DNA from: Paenibacillus mucilaginosus 3016
GTDB lineage: Bacteria; Bacillota; Bacilli; Paenibacillales; NBRC-103111
Length of the DNA: 64,000 bases
Assembly: GCF_000250655.1 (NCBI RefSeq)
Contig: NC_016935.1
Coordinates: forward strand, 4,668,001-4,732,000
Direction: 5' to 3'
Within the stretch, counting starts at the first letter, position 1, and each line of letters begins with the position of its first letter. The translations under genes and the position numbers were made by a program. Below the pieces are notes generated by a model, which was not told where the DNA came from, ran no database searches, and saw nothing but the letters and a program-made list of their open reading frames with translations. Below are positions 61,901 to 64,000 of this stretch, one piece after another.

Positions 61901-64000
61901 GAGGTCCGCCAGGGGCGCGGGAAGCGACTTCGCATCGATCTTGCCGTTAGGCGTCAGAGGCATCCGCTCCAGCTGCATGATGTAAGTCGGCACCATGTAC
62001 GCAGGCAGCTCGCGGGACAAGACCTCTCTCAGCTTTGCCGGGTGGAGTGTTCCCTCCGAAGTCACGTAGGCGCAGAGCACGGATTGACCGGTCCCATCCT
62101 CCCGGGCGGCGACCACGGCCTCGCGGATCGACGGCTCGGCCTGCTTCAGCCGGTACTCCACTTCAGCCGGTTCGATCCGGTACCCGCGCACCTTGACCTG
62201 CTGGTCAATCCGGCCCAGGTAGACGATATTCCCGTCAGGCAGCCGCTTGGCGAGGTCTCCCGAACGGTACAGCCGGCCGCCGGGCTCGAACGGGTTCCCG
62301 ACGAATTTGTCCGCAGTGAGTTCGGGACGGTTCAGGTATTCCCTGGCCAGGCCGTCGCCGGCGATGCACAGCTCTCCCGCCACGCCGACCGGTACCTGCC
62401 GGAGATCCGCATCCACGATGTAGACGCGGTGGTTCGGCAGCGGAGTCCCGATCGGCACCTCGAAGAACGCCTCCAGTGCTCCCTCGGGGGACCAGACTGT
62501 GGTGCAGATGGAGTCTTCCGTCGGTCCGTACGCATTGTAATAGCGCACCTGATCCTTCCACCGGTGCACCAGATCCGGGGACGCCGCAGAACCGGCCGTG
62601 ATCAGTCTGGCCAGCGTCGGCATCCGCTCCGGCTCCAGGTGGACGGCATAGGCCGGCGGCAGCGTCGCGGTCGTGATGCCCTGCTTCGTTACATACGCTT
62701 CGAACGACCTGTAGTTGGTGATATCCGATGGCGAAGGCAGACATACGGCCGCCCCGGAGAAGAGTGCCATATAGATCTCCCACCCGGAGGCGTCGAACGA
62801 AGCGCTGGCGAACTGCACGATCCGGTCCTCTTCCCGAATTCCCAGGGTATGCCGGAAGAAAGGCTGGAGGTTGCACAGCCCGCGGTGCCGGACTACGACG
62901 CCTTTGGGCCTGCCCGTCGTTCCGGAGGTATAGATGACATAGGCCGGCGCATCGGGTCCCCCCGCAGAAGAAAGATCCGGGGTGCCGGAGATCCGCGAAG
63001 CTCCGTCCTCCAAGGGGATGCGGCCGCCGTCAAACGGAACGTTCTCCAGCACGTGAGCCTGCCCGAGCAGCAGCTTCGCTCCCGAATCCCCGAGCATGAA
63101 GGCGATCCGCTCCTGCGGATACTCGGGATCCACCGGGACATAGGCTCCGCCTGCCTTCAGGACGGCCAGCATGCCGACGATGAGCTCCGCGGAGCGTTCG
63201 GCCATGATGGCGGCATGATCTCCATCCTGCATGCCGTGCTGCCGCAGGGTAAGAGCCAGAGCGTCGGCCCGCTCGTTCAGCTCCCGGTAGCTCAGCTTCC
63301 GCTCGCCGTATACGACAGCGGTGTGCTCCGGCGTACGGCGGACCTGCTCCTCGAAGAGCCCGTGGATGGTGCTTCCCGCAGGGTACGGGGCTGCGGTCCG
63401 GTGAAATGCGGCAAGCTGCGCCTCCTCCTCCGCATCGAGGACGGACAAGTCGGCAAGCGGCAGGTCCGGGTGCTCCGCCATCCGCCCCATCAGGGTCAGC
63501 AGGCGTCGGCTCATCCGTGCGATCTCCTCTTCCCCGAAGAGCGACGTTCTGTAATCGAAGTGGAGCCGGAGCAGCTCATCATCGCCCACCTCTTCCACCC
63601 GCAGAAGCACATCGTTGATCTCATGCCCGCAAAAATCCGTCTGAAACCCCGCCGTGAGGTCACCGTAACGCAGGCTTTTGACCGGACGGTATTCGATGGC
63701 GGCATCAAACAGCCGGTTCAGCCCCGGGGTGCCGTGAAGCTCCCTCAGCTCCCGGATCAGCCGGTTATACGGATATTTCTGATGGCGCAGCATGCCGGCC
63801 TGCTCCTTCGCCGTGCTGCGAAGCAGCCCTGCGGCACTGGCAGCGGGATCGATCCCGATCCGGGCTGCGGCGGTGCTGGCGAACATGCCGATGCGCTCCT
63901 TATCCCGGGGGCCCGTCCGGTTCATATAGATCGTCCCGACCGTGATGTCCCGGGATCCGGTAACCTTATGGAGATAGAGCGAATAAGCCGCGAAGATCAA
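58925..64000 (-). CDS. Giant nonribosomal peptide synthetase, module 1 and C2 domain, cut by the right window edge
   Basis: The visible 1691 residues hold a partial C1 domain (1-205), A1 (210-700), T1 (near 740, LGGDSIKA), E1 (790-1243, HHLAVDGVSW and the NYLGQFD motif) and C2 (1253-1686, YPLTPMQQGM, HHIIMDG). A1 specificity residues read D-A-W-T-I-A-A-I-C, identical to the phenylalanine code of gramicidin and tyrocidine synthetases. With E1 this gives D-Phe. The C2 domain runs into a stop (GSRRPR, 58925), but the A2 domain continues in the next frame. One extra C beside the plus-strand CC at 58944-58945 would restore QPKAALKELQLATEEDAARI and fuse this with the 6531-residue part. The partial C1 shares RHQKYPYN with the initiating C domain of the other cluster, so the true start may be only about 0.7 kb outside the window. 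Confidence 0.93.
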   Translation of the reverse strand: MIFAAYSLYLHKVTGSRDITVGTIYMNRTGPRDKERIGMFASTAAARIGIDPAASAAGLLRSTAKEQAGMLRHQKYPYNRLIRELRELHGTPGLNRLFDAAIEYRPVKSLRYGDLTAGFQTDFCGHEINDVLLRVEEVGDDELLRLHFDYRTSLFGEEEIARMSRRLLTLMGRMAEHPDLPLADLSVLDAEEEAQLAAFHRTAAPYPAGSTIHGLFEEQVRRTPEHTAVVYGERKLSYRELNERADALALTLRQHGMQDGDHAAIMAERSAELIVGMLAVLKAGGAYVPVDPEYPQERIAFMLGDSGAKLLLGQAHVLENVPFDGGRIPLEDGASRISGTPDLSSAGGPDAPAYVIYTSGTTGRPKGVVVRHRGLCNLQPFFRHTLGIREEDRIVQFASASFDASGWEIYMALFSGAAVCLPSPSDITNYRSFEAYVTKQGITTATLPPAYAVHLEPERMPTLARLITAGSAASPDLVHRWKDQVRYYNAYGPTEDSICTTVWSPEGALEAFFEVPIGTPLPNHRVYIVDADLRQVPVGVAGELCIAGDGLAREYLNRPELTADKFVGNPFEPGGRLYRSGDLAKRLPDGNIVYLGRIDQQVKVRGYRIEPAEVEYRLKQAEPSIREAVVAAREDGTGQSVLCAYVTSEGTLHPAKLREVLSRELPAYMVPTYIMQLERMPLTPNGKIDAKSLPAPLADLSGSADYAPPQDPLEELLASVWQTVLGTGPVGRHDRFFDLGGDSIKAIQVSSRLLQDGWRLEMKDLFRYSAIAELRAHMSPVTRPAEQGEVQGAVTLTPIQRWFLEQEPADPHYFNQAVMLFREERFDEGTLRTVMEAIAAHHDALRLVLRRSGEGAYTAWNRGTREGLPFHLECVDYTGWEGPGLQEAVTAKAEEIQSRMDLEHGPLVRLGLLRCPEGDHLLMAVHHLAVDGVSWRILLEDFAAGYAQAARGETPVFPAKTDSFRTWAEGLSRYARSEEAEKERGYWEAAAALESWPLPRTVPDEPSRNEDSQIVTVEWSEEETGLLLTRVNRAYRTEINDILLAALEMAVGKWSGLPRVRIALEGHGREPIVPGVDITRTVGWFTSRYPVTLETGSLPTLPGRIKAVKERLRNVPGKGVGFGILKHLSGQGLVSGAEPEISFNYLGQFDQDLNAHGLQLSPYPAGNLQSGRAARLAPLDLQAMIRDGVLTLTISYSRQEFRRESMDSLAGELQCALQMIIAHCASRQEQEVTPSDVLARGISLEELEQFTAESRQVGEIENIYPLTPMQQGMLFHSLLDADSPAYFQQASFDVEGELDLEAFSASYHALVRRHDVLRTRIFTGWKEEPLQVVFRRSGGELRILDLRGTKAAGLEDELKALAREDRARGFRMDREDLMRLTIIRTGPASCRFLWSFHHIIMDGWCLSLITKEVFETYAELLGQGKSAPASAVTPFSEYIRWLSLQDEEAAAGYWQGVLAGYEAGTGLPGAADPAAVPGYEARTLVLDLESVLTQELGRLARESQVTLHSLIQAAWAVLLAKSCGTEDVVFGTVVSGRPAEIPGIERMVGLFINTIPVRIRCGAEAMVTELLAQVQADALSSRPYETYPLYRIQAASGRQQELIRSLVIFENYPVEDQVQLWGGSSGTGLRLTNVTLTEQTNYELNLTVIPGEALRLQLEYNALAFENGVIESVRDRLLHLLQQMAGSRRPR

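Noticed and set aside
1..64000. tRNA, rRNA, CRISPR array, insertion sequence or phage genes
   Set aside because: No clover-leaf, repeat-spacer pattern, transposase, integrase or terminal inverted repeats were recognised on either strand by reading.

Overview
The window reads as chromosomal DNA of a high-GC, low-branching Firmicute, most likely Paenibacillus or a close relative. Most genes carry AAGGAGG-type ribosome binding sites 7-10 bases before the start. Promoters are sigma-A-like and hairpin-plus-T-run terminators are common. A yybP-ykoY leader precedes a TerC gene, and long NRPS genes with Bacillales-type specificity codes fill more than half the window. The genus is inferred from gene content and style, not from a marker gene. 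Almost everything is transcribed leftwards (minus strand); one gene at about 36.3-37.7 kb is on the plus strand.

Region 1 (1-21.9 kb) is ordinary chromosome. From left to right it holds: a secreted CE4 deacetylase-CBM-CBM-GH10 xylanase cut by the window edge; an oxidoreductase with an XRE/MmyB-type regulator; a methyltransferase; a TerC membrane protein behind a manganese-type riboswitch; an RND efflux operon (lipoprotein adaptor, TetR, pump) with a recognisable promoter and operator; an MFS transporter; a membrane diguanylate cyclase whose stop codon overlaps the start of a solute-binding lipoprotein; a chemotaxis receptor; a Cache-HAMP-GGDEF protein; and an AraC/GyrI regulator with an alpha/beta hydrolase.

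Region 2 (22.1-36.1 kb) is a three-gene hybrid NRPS-PKS-NRPS operon with overlapping stop/start codons. The order is C-A-T-C-A-T, then KS-(decayed AT)-ACP, then C-A-T-C. It has no thioesterase. The AT-like segment has lost its catalytic motif, and the last condensation domain has SYLLMDG where HHxxxDG is expected. One A domain reads as glycine; the other two give codes I cannot assign.

Region 3 (36.3-39.1 kb) separates the two assembly lines. It holds a membrane-anchored DJ-1/PfpI-like protein on the plus strand, and a His-rich PadR regulator with an IsdG/HmoA-type monooxygenase behind a 41-bp perfect palindrome.

Region 4 (39.2-64 kb) is a very large NRPS running off the right edge: (C)-A-T-E, C-A-T-E, four C-A-T modules and C-A-T-TE. 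The specificity residues read as D-Phe, D-Orn, Val, Ile, Tyr-like, unassigned, Phe. Condensation-domain and carrier-domain subtypes agree with the positions of the two epimerisation domains. I do not recognise this as a known peptide.

Four genes, including the large NRPS, are each broken by one single-base indel at or beside a short homopolymer, with homology continuing in another frame. This looks more like sequence error than decay, but cannot be decided from the sequence alone. No tRNA, rRNA, CRISPR array, insertion sequence or origin was seen.
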